From JALEFZ01 sp964564415 (GTDB lineage: Bacteria; Bacteroidota; Bacteroidia; J057), in assembly GCA_964564415.1 (NCBI GenBank), contig CAZMAV010000002.1, forward strand, positions 62,001 through 126,000: a DNA stretch of 64,000 nt. Direction: 5' to 3'. The translations under genes and the position numbers were made by a program. Shown here one piece after another: positions 26,174 through 35,201 of the stretch (its first letter is position 1; each line of letters begins with the position of its first letter). The notes beneath the pieces were generated by a model that saw only the letters and a program-made list of their open reading frames with translations, did no database searches and had not been told where the DNA came from.

Positions 26174-26463
26174 AATTTCTAAAAAAGATTACTGTAATTA
26201 TCCGGTCCTGATGATAAGCGCTCCAAGCGGGTCCAACTAAGGGAGGAAGGCTAGGCACTTTTTCAAGATTTGATGTCTCCTATGGAAAAGGTAAGCAAGA
26301 TTATTACAGATAATTTATCCGAGAAAGAAGAGGCAATGATCCTACCTGTACCAACAAGCAAAATAACTTCCATTCAGTTATCCATAAGCAGGATAAAAAG
26401 CCCGAACTAGAAGCTATCATCCATAGTTATCTTCCTTCTCAGGCATCGAAAAAGGATGAGGAA
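26174..26463. other. gene-free stretch, possible gene relic
   Basis: No confident gene. A 45-codon plus-strand frame from the ATG at 26273 (MSPMEKVSKIITDNLSEKEE...) ends in a stop. Another frame overlaps it ('NNFHSVIHKQDKKPELEAII') and stays open toward 26480. The two together look like a short frameshifted coding remnant, but I recognise no family and cannot exclude chance. Confidence 0.3.
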
Positions 26464-27006
26464 TCAGGGTACTCGATTTAGGATGGCTTGTTGTCGGGTA
26501 TTGATAGGGTAAGAAAAAACATCAAATTCTTCTAAATCTTTCCCACTACTAAAGGGGGACTCTTTGCTTCCTCCAAAGACTTCGAAGGTGACCTGCTCTG
26601 TATAGGGATCAAGGGAATAAATGACCGTAAGCAAAGAGGCATTAACAGAAAATCTTGATATCAGAGAATTTCCAAAAAGGTAAGCATCCAAGAGAATCGA
26701 ATTTTTCTCATCTATTCGGTAATGGCCTTCTTTTTCGTTAATCAGGACTAATTCGTAGGCCCTCCGGTCTTCTTGCTCTAATTTGTAGATAAGGAACCAG
26801 TTCCACCTTCCATTCTCTGGATTTTCAGAGATCTTAAGTTCCATCGGTATGTTTTGGAGGGTATCTTTGGGCCCAAAAATGTGGAGTACACCTTCCCATT
26901 TTCCTATCCAATCCTCCGGGAAGATAACTGTGGTATCTTTTTGGATTTCCTGACTCCAACAAACCAGGGGAAAAAATAGGAAAAAAATAAGGCTAAGGTT
27001 TTTCAT
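26464..27006 (-). CDS. secreted protein of unknown function
   Basis: 180 aa with a signal peptide (residues 1-18, MKNLSLIFFLFFPLVCWSQ). The mature part contains 'WIGKWEGVLHIFG', 'NGRWNWFLIYKLEQEDRRAYELVLINEKEGHYRIDE' and 'SRFSVNASLLTVIYSLD', alternating strands like a lipocalin-like barrel. Proteins of this kind are annotated in Bacteroidota as hypothetical. It starts inside the end of the ankyrin gene (14-bp overlap), so it is likely co-translated with it. Function unknown. Confidence 0.78.
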   Translation of the reverse strand: MKNLSLIFFLFFPLVCWSQEIQKDTTVIFPEDWIGKWEGVLHIFGPKDTLQNIPMELKISENPENGRWNWFLIYKLEQEDRRAYELVLINEKEGHYRIDEKNSILLDAYLFGNSLISRFSVNASLLTVIYSLDPYTEQVTFEVFGGSKESPFSSGKDLEEFDVFSYPINTRQQAILNRVP

Positions 27007-28213
27007 GATTCTTGAATATTTCGAGGATGTCTTTCCAGTTATTTTTCCTGGCTTGGAGATAAGGGCTTTGGCCCTCCTTGTCCTCTTCGAATGGATCTAC
27101 TCCATAGGTAAGGAGTACCTTGACAAGTTTGCTATTTTTCCCGGCCAGAAAAAGGGTGTTTTTACCATCTTTTTGTTTTGCCTTAGGCCTTGCTCCCATT
27201 TTCAGGAGAAACTCTACCAGGTGATAGGTTTCGTTTTGGACGGCTTCAACAAGGGCCTGGTCGATTTCTTCCTGCTTTCGGGAGTTTGATTTGGACTCTG
27301 GTTCCTGAGTCTTTGCCTGGCCGTTGGCGGGATTGCGCTGTGGGATAGATTCTTCAGCCAATTTTTCCAGGTGATCGATTAATTCTCTTCCTTTCTTTTC
27401 CAAGCCTTGTAGGTCATATTGTTCATTTAAATTGGCGTAGAATCCATCTGCAAGACCTATGAGGAGGGCACTGAGTCGAGGAAACTGGGTGAGAAGTCCA
27501 TCTGCGATGGGGAGAATATCGAAGTCTCCTGATCCGAAAATCTCTGTGAGGTTAAGGTGTTTGTCGTGTTCTTCGATTCGATGTTGGACGCTGGCTTTTT
27601 GGAGGATTTTCTTGATTCTCAAGCTGGGGACATTGCGATGGAGTACTGTTTTTCCATCCTCGTCAGTCAGAACGGGATCAGCCCCGTGATGAAGGAGGCT
27701 TTTAATTATGCCTATGCTTTCTGTATCCACTGAGACCATGAGAGGGGTTTCGCCTTTTATATTTTGATGATTGACATCGGCTCCTGCATCAATCAATTTT
27801 CTGGACAGGGTGGTCTCTCCAGCTTTGATGGTTTTGAAGAGAATGGTTTCCTCCATCTGGTCCATGATGTCAAGGTTGGCAGCCTTCTCTAAAAGGTAGG
27901 CGAAGGCCTCCTTATTTTTGTATTCGACGGCATACATGAGGGGAGTTTGTCCGATTGTATCCTGGGCATCTATGTTTGCGCCTTGTCGGACGAGAAATTT
28001 GAGGCAGGAAGTCTGATCATGGACGAGAGCTCTATGGAGGGCAGTTTGTCCTTTTCTTCCTTTGTAGTCAATTTTTTTTCCTGCTTTGAGAAGAATACCA
28101 AGGCAGCTTTCATTTCCATCCTCAGTAGCGATCAAGAGGGTCTCTTCGTCAAACCTTCCATAGCGACGAAGCACCTTCTGTTTGTTCCAAAAATCTTTGA
28201 TTCGGACGAGCAT
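26993..28213 (-). CDS. ankyrin repeat protein (two repeat blocks)
   Basis: 406 aa. Two blocks of ankyrin repeats, about residues 30-205 ('GQTALHRALVHDQTSCLKFLVRQGANIDAQD' and four or five further copies) and 315-406 ('DGKNTLFLAGKNSKLVKVLLTYGVDP'), are separated by ~110 residues without repeats. That central part contains 'LPIADGLLTQFPRLSALLIGL' and a charged stretch. No signal peptide, so probably a cytoplasmic protein-binding scaffold. It is followed by an overlapping small secreted-protein gene. The other ankyrin protein of this window (60480-61085) is unrelated in position. Confidence 0.85.
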   Translation of the reverse strand: MLVRIKDFWNKQKVLRRYGRFDEETLLIATEDGNESCLGILLKAGKKIDYKGRKGQTALHRALVHDQTSCLKFLVRQGANIDAQDTIGQTPLMYAVEYKNKEAFAYLLEKAANLDIMDQMEETILFKTIKAGETTLSRKLIDAGADVNHQNIKGETPLMVSVDTESIGIIKSLLHHGADPVLTDEDGKTVLHRNVPSLRIKKILQKASVQHRIEEHDKHLNLTEIFGSGDFDILPIADGLLTQFPRLSALLIGLADGFYANLNEQYDLQGLEKKGRELIDHLEKLAEESIPQRNPANGQAKTQEPESKSNSRKQEEIDQALVEAVQNETYHLVEFLLKMGARPKAKQKDGKNTLFLAGKNSKLVKVLLTYGVDPFEEDKEGQSPYLQARKNNWKDILEIFKNHEKP

Positions 28214-28278
28214 AGGAGAAAAAGGCCTTTTTTCAGGGGCTTGACATGGTTACAATTTACGGATTCCTAAGTTAATCC

Positions 28279-30516
28279 CTATATGGGTTGGATTTCGATT
28301 TTCAAATACTGGATCAGGATTTCTTTTAATTTTTGAATGAGAAGGGGCTTGGTCAGAAAATTATCCATCCCGGCAGCTTGGGCTTTATTTTTGTCATCCT
28401 TGGTAGCATTGGCTGTCAAGGCAATAATGGGGAAATGCTCAATAATATTATTTTGCTGGAGCTGCCTAATGGCGTTGGTGGCCTGATAGCCATCCATGAT
28501 AGGCATCTGAATATCCATGAGAACAAAGTCATAAGAATTTCGCCTTACCTCCTTTACGGCTTCCTTTCCATTCTCACAAATTTCATATTCGAGGCCCAGC
28601 TTTTTGAGCATCAGTCCAGCCACTTTTTGGTTGACCTTATTATCTTCTACTAAAAGGACTTTCTTACCTCTAAATACCTTTGAAAAATCCTCAATTTTAT
28701 GATTGGGTCGATCGGGTTCATTAATTTTTTCAAAAGGAATCTCTACAAAGAAAGAAGTTCCCAGTCCAGGTTGACTCTTTAAGCTAATTTTTCCCCCCAT
28801 GAGGTTTACCAATCTTTTTGTAATGGCCAAGCCCAGGCCTGTTCCGCCAAATTTTCTTGTAGTGGATTCATCGGCTTGGGAGAAAGCTATAAAAAGCTTT
28901 TTCTGAGCTTCTTCCGAAATACCTACACCTGTATCTTCTACTTCAAACTCGAGGTGATAGGTATCTTTAGTTTCCTTTATCACTTGGGCACGTAGGGCGA
29001 CGAAGCCATTTTCGGTAAACTTGATGGCATTCGATATGAGGTTTGAGAAGATCTGATTGATACGAATGGAATCCCCCTGTACCATTTTGGGCAATGAAGG
29101 TGGAATTTCATTTCTGATCTCTATCCCTTTATTGATAGCGTCATGCTCCTGTAGCAGGATAACCTGAGAGATCTCCATACCGATATCCAGGTTATTTTTT
29201 TCTATTTCGAGCATATTGGCCTCGATCTTGGAAAAGTCGAGGATATCATTGATGATACCGAGGAGTTTTTGGCCGGAAAGTTTGAGAAGGTCGAGGTAAT
29301 TTTTTTGGGTACCGTCCACAGGAGTCTGCTCCAGGAGTTGGGCTATGCCCAGAACTCCATTCATGGGTGTTCGTATTTCATGGCTCATATTGGCTAGAAA
29401 GAGGCTTTTACTTTGATTTGCGCGATCGGCGGCTTCTTTTTCAGCCTTCAGGGCCTTGATATAAAGGGAAATTTTTTCTTTGAGCAGGAAAAAGCTGTCA
29501 GTCAGTCTACCAATTTCGTCGTTGCCTATTTGAGGCTTCGCTTCCGATTCGTCTTCGACAAAATCTCTTTCTATAAAGCAAGATATGTCCTTACTCAGCC
29601 ATGCAATGTTTTTGGTGAGTAATTCTGAGAAATAGTAAGTAACAAATACACCTAAAATAAGGAGTATGCCGATGGTCAGGCCCAAAATGAGCTTAAAATT
29701 TTGGAGATTATCGGACTTGATATTCTGTATTTCGCCGATGGACTCTTCTATAAGTGATTGGATATGGATATGGGTAAGATCTATTTCCGCCCGGAGGTTG
29801 GAGTGATTTCTGATCCCCATTTTCCGGTCCAATTCAACCAGTTTTTTGAACTGTTCCACATAGGTATCCAGGTGATAGCGGGCTATTTTTTTATTCGAGG
29901 CGGTCAACGTGGGATTTTTATCGAGCTTTTCCCTCATTTCGGCACTTTCCATCAGGAGAAGGTTGATGTACCTGTCTTCGGATCGAATAATATAGTCTTT
30001 TTCTCTTCTCCTAAGGCTTAGGACACCCGCGAGTTCGAAGCCGGGGATTCTCTCCAACTTATGAATGTTGCTTCGCATAACCCCCTCTATGCCGTATTGG
30101 CGATATCCCCTTTCCAATAAGAGATTTTTCATGGTCTGAATACGAACATCATTGTCTATCAAGAGGGTAGGCAATTTCTTGATGGGCTTGGAGACAAAAT
30201 GCATCTGGGTTTCGAGGTCCTTGAGGAGTTCCCTCAGATCTTTGAATATTTCCTTGTGAAGGTTGTGGTGATATTCGAGGGAAGGACTATTTTTTTTTGA
30301 GTGAAATTCCTTGCTGCTGGGAGCGTAAGAAAGAAATTCCTCAATAATTTTTGTATCCATGAGTATAAGGCTATAAAGCCTTTCCACTTCTATGGTGATC
30401 TGGTCAAGGTTCCTGACTTTTTTATTGTATATCAGGCAAACAGAGGTAAGAAGTACACTTAGTACAAAAAAGAAAGAGAAGGAGGCAATGAGTTTACTCC
30501 TATATGATTCAAACAT
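28279..30516 (-). CDS. hybrid sensor histidine kinase/response regulator
   Basis: 745 aa. TM1 (residues ~11-29) and TM2 (~275-297) bracket a periplasmic sensor region of about 240 residues, mostly helical. A HAMP-like linker leads to the dimerisation domain with SHEIRTPMNG (H379). The ATPase domain has 'NQIFSNLISNAIKFTENG' (N box), 'VEDTGVGIS' (G1) and 'GTGLGLAI' (G2). The receiver begins 'VLLVEDNKVNQKVAG' with phospho-acceptor D668 in 'FVLMDIQMPIMDGYQA' and a later 'LTANA' signalling threonine. There is no HPt domain, so phosphotransfer must go to a separate partner. It is an orphan kinase gene, with the ankyrin gene next to it. Confidence 0.92.
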   Translation of the reverse strand: MFESYRSKLIASFSFFFVLSVLLTSVCLIYNKKVRNLDQITIEVERLYSLILMDTKIIEEFLSYAPSSKEFHSKKNSPSLEYHHNLHKEIFKDLRELLKDLETQMHFVSKPIKKLPTLLIDNDVRIQTMKNLLLERGYRQYGIEGVMRSNIHKLERIPGFELAGVLSLRRREKDYIIRSEDRYINLLLMESAEMREKLDKNPTLTASNKKIARYHLDTYVEQFKKLVELDRKMGIRNHSNLRAEIDLTHIHIQSLIEESIGEIQNIKSDNLQNFKLILGLTIGILLILGVFVTYYFSELLTKNIAWLSKDISCFIERDFVEDESEAKPQIGNDEIGRLTDSFFLLKEKISLYIKALKAEKEAADRANQSKSLFLANMSHEIRTPMNGVLGIAQLLEQTPVDGTQKNYLDLLKLSGQKLLGIINDILDFSKIEANMLEIEKNNLDIGMEISQVILLQEHDAINKGIEIRNEIPPSLPKMVQGDSIRINQIFSNLISNAIKFTENGFVALRAQVIKETKDTYHLEFEVEDTGVGISEEAQKKLFIAFSQADESTTRKFGGTGLGLAITKRLVNLMGGKISLKSQPGLGTSFFVEIPFEKINEPDRPNHKIEDFSKVFRGKKVLLVEDNKVNQKVAGLMLKKLGLEYEICENGKEAVKEVRRNSYDFVLMDIQMPIMDGYQATNAIRQLQQNNIIEHFPIIALTANATKDDKNKAQAAGMDNFLTKPLLIQKLKEILIQYLKIEIQPI

Positions 30517-30639
30517 AGATGATCTACCCTTTCCACAAAAAAAGTGCTAAGTAGCTTCATTAAAAATTTCTATACTTGTATAATCTTACCTCTGTAAATT
30601 GGAGTAAGGATATAAGAATTTTTTGTCTCATTCTTCATT

Positions 30640-31212
30640 CTATTCTTCCAATCGCTTGCTCATTACCCAGTCCCATTCTATTTTTTTACCCAGTGTAAAC
30701 TTTACTTCGCCGCAATATTGAAAATCGTACTTGTTGTAAAACTTGATCGCCCTGGTATTTTGAGGCCATACTCCCAGCCAGACAATATTGCACGCATTCT
30801 TACGTCCCTGGTCAAGGCAGTGCTTCATGAGGCGATGGGCTAAACCCTTTCCATGCCATTTTTTGTAGAAATAAAAACGCTTGAGGGCATAGCCCTTACC
30901 CTCTGAAATGCAGTCTGGAAGTATATCGACGATGGTTTTTGCGTAGCCCAGCAAACTTCCCTCCTTTTCCATGATCCAAAACTCGGATTGAGGACATGCC
31001 ATCTCCTTGCGGATATTTTCTTGGGTAAATGCTTCATCCACATAGTCAAAAAATGCTGGTTCTCCCTGATAAGCCTTTTCAAAGGTCTCCAGGAAGGTAG
31101 CCTTCCCATGTTTGGACAGGGCGGGGATATCTGCAACTTCTCCTTTTCGAATTAAAATGCCTGAAGGGGAAGATGATTGATCTGGCGTTTGCATATGCTC
31201 GATATCTATCAT
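30640..31212 (-). CDS. GNAT family N-acetyltransferase
   Basis: 190 aa from the ATG at 31210-31212; the frame continues to 31506 but that extension overlaps the divergent gene and is not homologous. The GNAT core shows the acetyl-CoA pyrophosphate loop as 'KWHGKGLAHRLMKHCLD' and the 'WLGVWPQNTRAIKFYNKYDFQYCGE' C-terminal strand and helix typical of spermidine/amino-acid-like acetyltransferases. A 'LKRFYFYKKWHGKG' stretch is the beta4-alpha3 region. Substrate unknown. Divergent from the sortilin-like gene, 29 bp apart. Confidence 0.85.
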   Translation of the reverse strand: MIDIEHMQTPDQSSSPSGILIRKGEVADIPALSKHGKATFLETFEKAYQGEPAFFDYVDEAFTQENIRKEMACPQSEFWIMEKEGSLLGYAKTIVDILPDCISEGKGYALKRFYFYKKWHGKGLAHRLMKHCLDQGRKNACNIVWLGVWPQNTRAIKFYNKYDFQYCGEVKFTLGKKIEWDWVMSKRLEE

Positions 31213-31241
31213 AATTTTCTGTATCCGAAAAAATAATATCA

Positions 31242-34200
31242 ATGGCAATGGAAAGAAAACTACTACTGACCACAAAGATAATTTTGATGTTACTGGCCTT
31301 GCTTTTGCTTGACGGTACAGCCTGGGCACAAGGCAAAAAGAAGGGGAACAAGCGAAAGGAGTCACAAAGCGAAGCTCCTGCCGAAAAGCTCGAGCCCAAA
31401 CTCCTGGAAGGGATGACGTGGAGGTCCATTGGCCCTTATCGGGGGGGACGGTCATGCGCTGTGACTGGAGTGCCCGGGAATCCCAATTTATTTTACTTTG
31501 GTTCAACAGGTGGAGGGGTCTGGCGTACCAAAGACGGCGGACAAACCTGGGAAAATATCTCTGACAGATACTTTGGGGGGTCTATTGGAGCGGTAGCCGT
31601 GAGTGAGTACGACCCCAATGTCATTTATGTAGGAGGAGGAGAAAAGACAGTGAGGGGAAATGTCTCCTACGGTTATGGAGTTTGGAAATCTCTCGATGCA
31701 GGACAAACCTGGGAACAGATGGGCCTCCCTAAATCAAGGCATATATCTCGGATTCGTATTCACCCCAAAAACCCGGACCTTGTCTATGCTGCTGTAATGG
31801 GCGACCTGTACCAATCTTCAGAAGAAAGAGGTGTCTACCGATCCAAGGATGGAGGAAAAACCTGGGAAAGAATTCTATTCGCCAATACAGATGCCGGAGC
31901 GGTAGATTTGATCTTGGATCCTACCAATCCCAGGCATATATACGCAAGCACCTGGCGAATCCGAAGGACCCCTTACAGCCTTTCAAGTGGGGGAGAAGGG
32001 TCGGAGTTGTGGAAAAGTACGGATGGTGGAGACAACTGGATGAAGCTTACAGGAAAAAAAGGATTGCCCGAAGGAACCCTGGGCATCATAGGTGTGGCTG
32101 CTTCTCCCGTGCAAAAAGATAGGGTATGGGCCATCATTGAAGCTGAAGAGGGAGGAGTATTTCGCTCCGACGACGGAGGTGAAAACTGGATCAAGACCAA
32201 TGATTCCAGAGCCTTGAGACAGCGAGCCTGGTACTACACCCGGATTTATGCAGATACCAGGGACGAGAATACGGTCTATGTGATGAATGTAAGTTACCAT
32301 AAATCCACTGATGGGGGCAAGACTTTCAAGGCAAACCGGGCACCTCACGGAGACCATCATGACCTTTGGATCGCTCCTGAAGACCCTCAGCGAATGATCA
32401 TTGGCGACGATGGAGGAGGACAGATTAGCTTCGATGGAGGAGAAAATTGGTCCACCTATTACAATCAACCCACAGCTCAGTTTTACAGGGTAAGTACGGA
32501 CAATCACTTTCCCTACCGAATCTATGCAGCCCAGCAGGATAATTCTACCATCAGGATTGCTCACCGTACCCTCGGGCGCTCCATCGGAGAAAGAGACTGG
32601 GAAGCCACTGCAGGAGGCGAAAGTGCCCATATAGCTGTAGATCCTGAAAATAACGATGTAGTTTACGGAGGCAGTTACGGAGGATACCTCACCCGAGTCG
32701 ATCACGAGACCAATACCCGAAGAGCCATCAACGTGTGGCCCGATAATCCGATGGGACATGGAGCAAAGGACATGAAATACCGTTTCCAGTGGAATTTCCC
32801 CATTTTCTTTTCTCCCCACGATCCCGACAGGCTATATGCTTGTTCCAATCACCTTCATGTCTCCACCGACGAGGGGCAAAGTTGGGCCAGCATCAGTCCT
32901 GACCTCACCCGCAATGATTCTTCTAAATTGCTTTCCTCTGGAGGACCGATAACCAAGGACAACACAGGAGTAGAATACTACTGCACCATTTTTGCAGCCG
33001 TGGAATCCCCGATGGAAAAGGGGCTGATCTGGGTAGGATCGGATGATGGCCTCATACATATCAGCAGGGACAATGGTGAAAACTGGGAGAATGTAACTCC
33101 GCCTGATATGCCGGATTGGATCATGGTCAATAGCATCGACGTGGATCCTCATCAAAAAGGTGGAGCCTATGTTGCCGCTACGATGTACAAATCAGGAGAT
33201 TACAGGCCCTACCTTTACAAAACCAAGGATTATGGGAAAACCTGGGCTCCTATTGTCAAGGGAATAGATCAGGATCACTTTACCCGTGTACTAAGAGCTG
33301 ACCCTGTCCAAAAAGGCCTTCTCTACGCAGGTACTGAAAGCGGTATGTATATTTCTGTCGATGATGGGGCTCACTGGCAGCCGTTTCAACTCGATCTTCC
33401 CATCGTACCCATTACTGATTTGACCATTAAGAATGATAACCTGATTGCCGCGACACAGGGGAGAGGATTATGGATCATTGATGACCTGACCCTGCTCCGA
33501 CAGTTGGACAATAGGCTGGCGCAACAGGATTTTCACCTTTTCGCACCCATGCCTAGCTATCGTATGGGGGGAATCAGTACGGGAAACCCAAAAACGGCCG
33601 GACAAAACCATCCCGGTGGGGTAATGGTCCATGTATTCGCCAAGGAGAAGCCTGAAGAAGGCAAAGAAATATCTGTTTCCTTCTACGAAAATGACGGGAG
33701 CCTCATAAAATCATTCAGTTCAAAAGATAATGAGGCTAAGAAATGGTTTGAGGGAATGAAGCCCGGTATCAACCGATTTTTGTGGGACATGAAATATGAA
33801 GATGCCAAGGATTTTAAAGGAATGGTCCTTTGGTGGGGACAGATGGATGGGCCTAAAGCTGTACCTGGTGACTATAAGGTCTGCCTTTCTGTAGATGGAG
33901 ATTCGATGTGGCAGGATTTTACCATCCTTCCCAATCCCCTATCAGATGCCAGTCAATCAGCTCTCGAGGAACAGTTTGATTTTCTTTTGGGAATCAGAGA
34001 TAAATTGAGCGAAACCCACGAGGCCATCATTGCGATTCGGGAGACCCGCGAGCAATTTGACAGGCTGAAAAAAGACTATGGAAAGGACAGCACCGCAAAA
34101 GAACTCTTGGCTAAGGTCGGAGAGATAGATGCTGTAATGACGGAGGTGGAAAAAAGTCTTTACCAGACAAAAAACAGAAGTGGGCAGGACCCTTTGAATT

Positions 34201-34433
34201 TTCCTATAAAATTGAACAATAAGTTGGCTCACCTGGCAGCCTTGGAATCCATCGGCGATCATCGGCCTACCCAGCAGTCCAAAGAATTTCGGAGAGAGAT
34301 TACAGGGACCATCGATGAAGAATTGTCCCTTTGGTATGAACTGAGAAAAAATGAAATACCCAAGATCAATCAAATGATCAAGGACATGGCACTGGACTAT
34401 ATCCGACTTGAACCAGGCAAAAGCCTTAAATAA
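31242..34433 (+). CDS. secreted sortilin/VPS10-like BNR repeat protein
   Basis: 1063 aa with a signal peptide (MAMERKLLL...GTAWAQG, residues 1-30). About eleven Asp-box/BNR motifs are visible, for example TKDGGQTW, SKDGGKTW, STDGGDNW, SFDGGENW, STDEGQSW, SRDNGENW and TKDYGKTW, arranged as a two-part propeller as in VPS10/sortilin-like glycosyl hydrolase-like proteins of Bacteroidota. The first 60 mature residues are Lys/Glu-rich and then 'TWRSIGPYRGGRS' starts the domain. The C-terminal ~200 residues are helical. Often annotated as 'glycosyl hydrolase', but I see no enzyme residues, so binding to a polymer is as likely. A strong terminator follows. Confidence 0.88.
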   Translation: MAMERKLLLTTKIILMLLALLLLDGTAWAQGKKKGNKRKESQSEAPAEKLEPKLLEGMTWRSIGPYRGGRSCAVTGVPGNPNLFYFGSTGGGVWRTKDGGQTWENISDRYFGGSIGAVAVSEYDPNVIYVGGGEKTVRGNVSYGYGVWKSLDAGQTWEQMGLPKSRHISRIRIHPKNPDLVYAAVMGDLYQSSEERGVYRSKDGGKTWERILFANTDAGAVDLILDPTNPRHIYASTWRIRRTPYSLSSGGEGSELWKSTDGGDNWMKLTGKKGLPEGTLGIIGVAASPVQKDRVWAIIEAEEGGVFRSDDGGENWIKTNDSRALRQRAWYYTRIYADTRDENTVYVMNVSYHKSTDGGKTFKANRAPHGDHHDLWIAPEDPQRMIIGDDGGGQISFDGGENWSTYYNQPTAQFYRVSTDNHFPYRIYAAQQDNSTIRIAHRTLGRSIGERDWEATAGGESAHIAVDPENNDVVYGGSYGGYLTRVDHETNTRRAINVWPDNPMGHGAKDMKYRFQWNFPIFFSPHDPDRLYACSNHLHVSTDEGQSWASISPDLTRNDSSKLLSSGGPITKDNTGVEYYCTIFAAVESPMEKGLIWVGSDDGLIHISRDNGENWENVTPPDMPDWIMVNSIDVDPHQKGGAYVAATMYKSGDYRPYLYKTKDYGKTWAPIVKGIDQDHFTRVLRADPVQKGLLYAGTESGMYISVDDGAHWQPFQLDLPIVPITDLTIKNDNLIAATQGRGLWIIDDLTLLRQLDNRLAQQDFHLFAPMPSYRMGGISTGNPKTAGQNHPGGVMVHVFAKEKPEEGKEISVSFYENDGSLIKSFSSKDNEAKKWFEGMKPGINRFLWDMKYEDAKDFKGMVLWWGQMDGPKAVPGDYKVCLSVDGDSMWQDFTILPNPLSDASQSALEEQFDFLLGIRDKLSETHEAIIAIRETREQFDRLKKDYGKDSTAKELLAKVGEIDAVMTEVEKSLYQTKNRSGQDPLNFPIKLNNKLAHLAALESIGDHRPTQQSKEFRREITGTIDEELSLWYELRKNEIPKINQMIKDMALDYIRLEPGKSLK

Positions 34434-34454
34434 TTTTATCTCGGACAGTGATAT

Positions 34455-34488
34455 GCTGCTCTGATACCCAAATTCGGAGCAGCTTTTT
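34455..34488 (+). terminator. rho-independent terminator after the sortilin-like gene
   Basis: Seven-bp stem GCTGCTC (34455-34461) / GAGCAGC (34477-34483) with a 15-nt loop, followed by five T (34484-34488), 22 bp after the stop codon. Confidence 0.88.
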
Positions 34489-34497
34489 CCTCTACCT

Positions 34498-34529
34498 ATT
34501 GCCGGGGAATATATCCTCTTCTATCTTTG
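34498..34529 (+). promoter_or_regulatory. Bacteroidota-type promoter for the TPR lipoprotein gene
   Basis: ATTG (34498-34501), 20-bp spacer, then TATCTTTG (34522-34529), a match to the -33 TTTG / -7 TAnnTTTG pattern with the correct spacing. It sits just after a terminator and 62 bp before the start codon at 34592, so the 5' leader would be about 55 nt. Confidence 0.65.
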
Positions 34530-34591
34530 GTGAGGTATTTTGATTTTCCGATTTATTCCCCAATAGCTATTACACTTTAAATCATTCGAAG

Positions 34592-35140
34592 ATGAAACTG
34601 CAGGTATTTTTTATTTTATCCTTGCTAATTTTCTACAGCTGCACTCAAAAGGAAAGGGAGCAACAGGTATCGGCATTGAAGGCAGAGTACCAAGAAATGA
34701 TAGAGGGAAGCGGGGCTACCCAGGCAGAAATCAGGGAAAAATCCAAAGAACTGGCTGCGGCTTATTTGAAGGAAGCACCCGTACAGGCAGATACGGCTAA
34801 GAGGGTTGAGTACATGTACATGGCTGCTGAATTGTACGAGGGCTTTGACCAGAATATACAAAGGGCCTTGGAAATCTATGAGCAGATTGTAGCGGAATAC
34901 CCAAATACAGAAAGGGCCAAGGACGCTTTGTTCAAACAAGGATTTCTCTATCATGAGCGGGTGAAAAACCTCGAAAAAGCAAGGGCTGCTTATGAGTCCT
35001 TTATAGAAAAGTATCCCAATGACGAACTGACTGATGATGCTGAGAAGGAAATAAAATTCCTGGGATTGACGCCGGAAGAGGTATTCGAGATTCTACAGCA
35101 ACAAGCTGACTCTCTTGAGGCGGGTGATAGCCTGCAATAG
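34592..35140 (+). CDS. TPR-containing lipoprotein
   Basis: 182 aa. The lipobox LIFYSC (Cys18) marks a type II signal peptide, so the mature protein is lipid-anchored. Two TPR-like helix pairs follow: 'AKRVEYMYMAAELYEGFDQNIQRALEIYEQIVAEYPNTERAKDALFKQGFLYHE' and 'NLEKARAAYESFIEKYPND'. The spacing resembles YbgF/CpoB-type and tol-associated repeats, but the N-terminal coiled-coil domain of CpoB is not convincing. Function unknown, possibly an envelope scaffold. A terminator follows immediately and a promoter precedes it, so it is a single transcription unit. Confidence 0.83.
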   Translation: MKLQVFFILSLLIFYSCTQKEREQQVSALKAEYQEMIEGSGATQAEIREKSKELAAAYLKEAPVQADTAKRVEYMYMAAELYEGFDQNIQRALEIYEQIVAEYPNTERAKDALFKQGFLYHERVKNLEKARAAYESFIEKYPNDELTDDAEKEIKFLGLTPEEVFEILQQQADSLEAGDSLQ

Positions 35141-35153
35141 TTGTATAAAAAGG

Positions 35154-35188
35154 GACAACGTTTCCTTCGATTTGACGTTGTCTTTTTT
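35154..35188 (+). terminator. rho-independent terminator after the TPR lipoprotein gene
   Basis: Seven-bp stem GACAACG (35154-35160) / CGTTGTC (35176-35182) with a 15-nt loop and six T (35183-35188). It lies between the lipoprotein stop codon and the next start codon at 35202, which means the next gene needs a promoter within or just before it or relies on read-through. Confidence 0.85.
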
Positions 35189-35201
35189 GAATAATGCACA
35201 T

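Noticed and set aside
31213..31506. N-terminal extension of the GNAT frame
   Set aside because: It lies antisense to the signal peptide region of the sortilin-like gene and has no acetyltransferase features.
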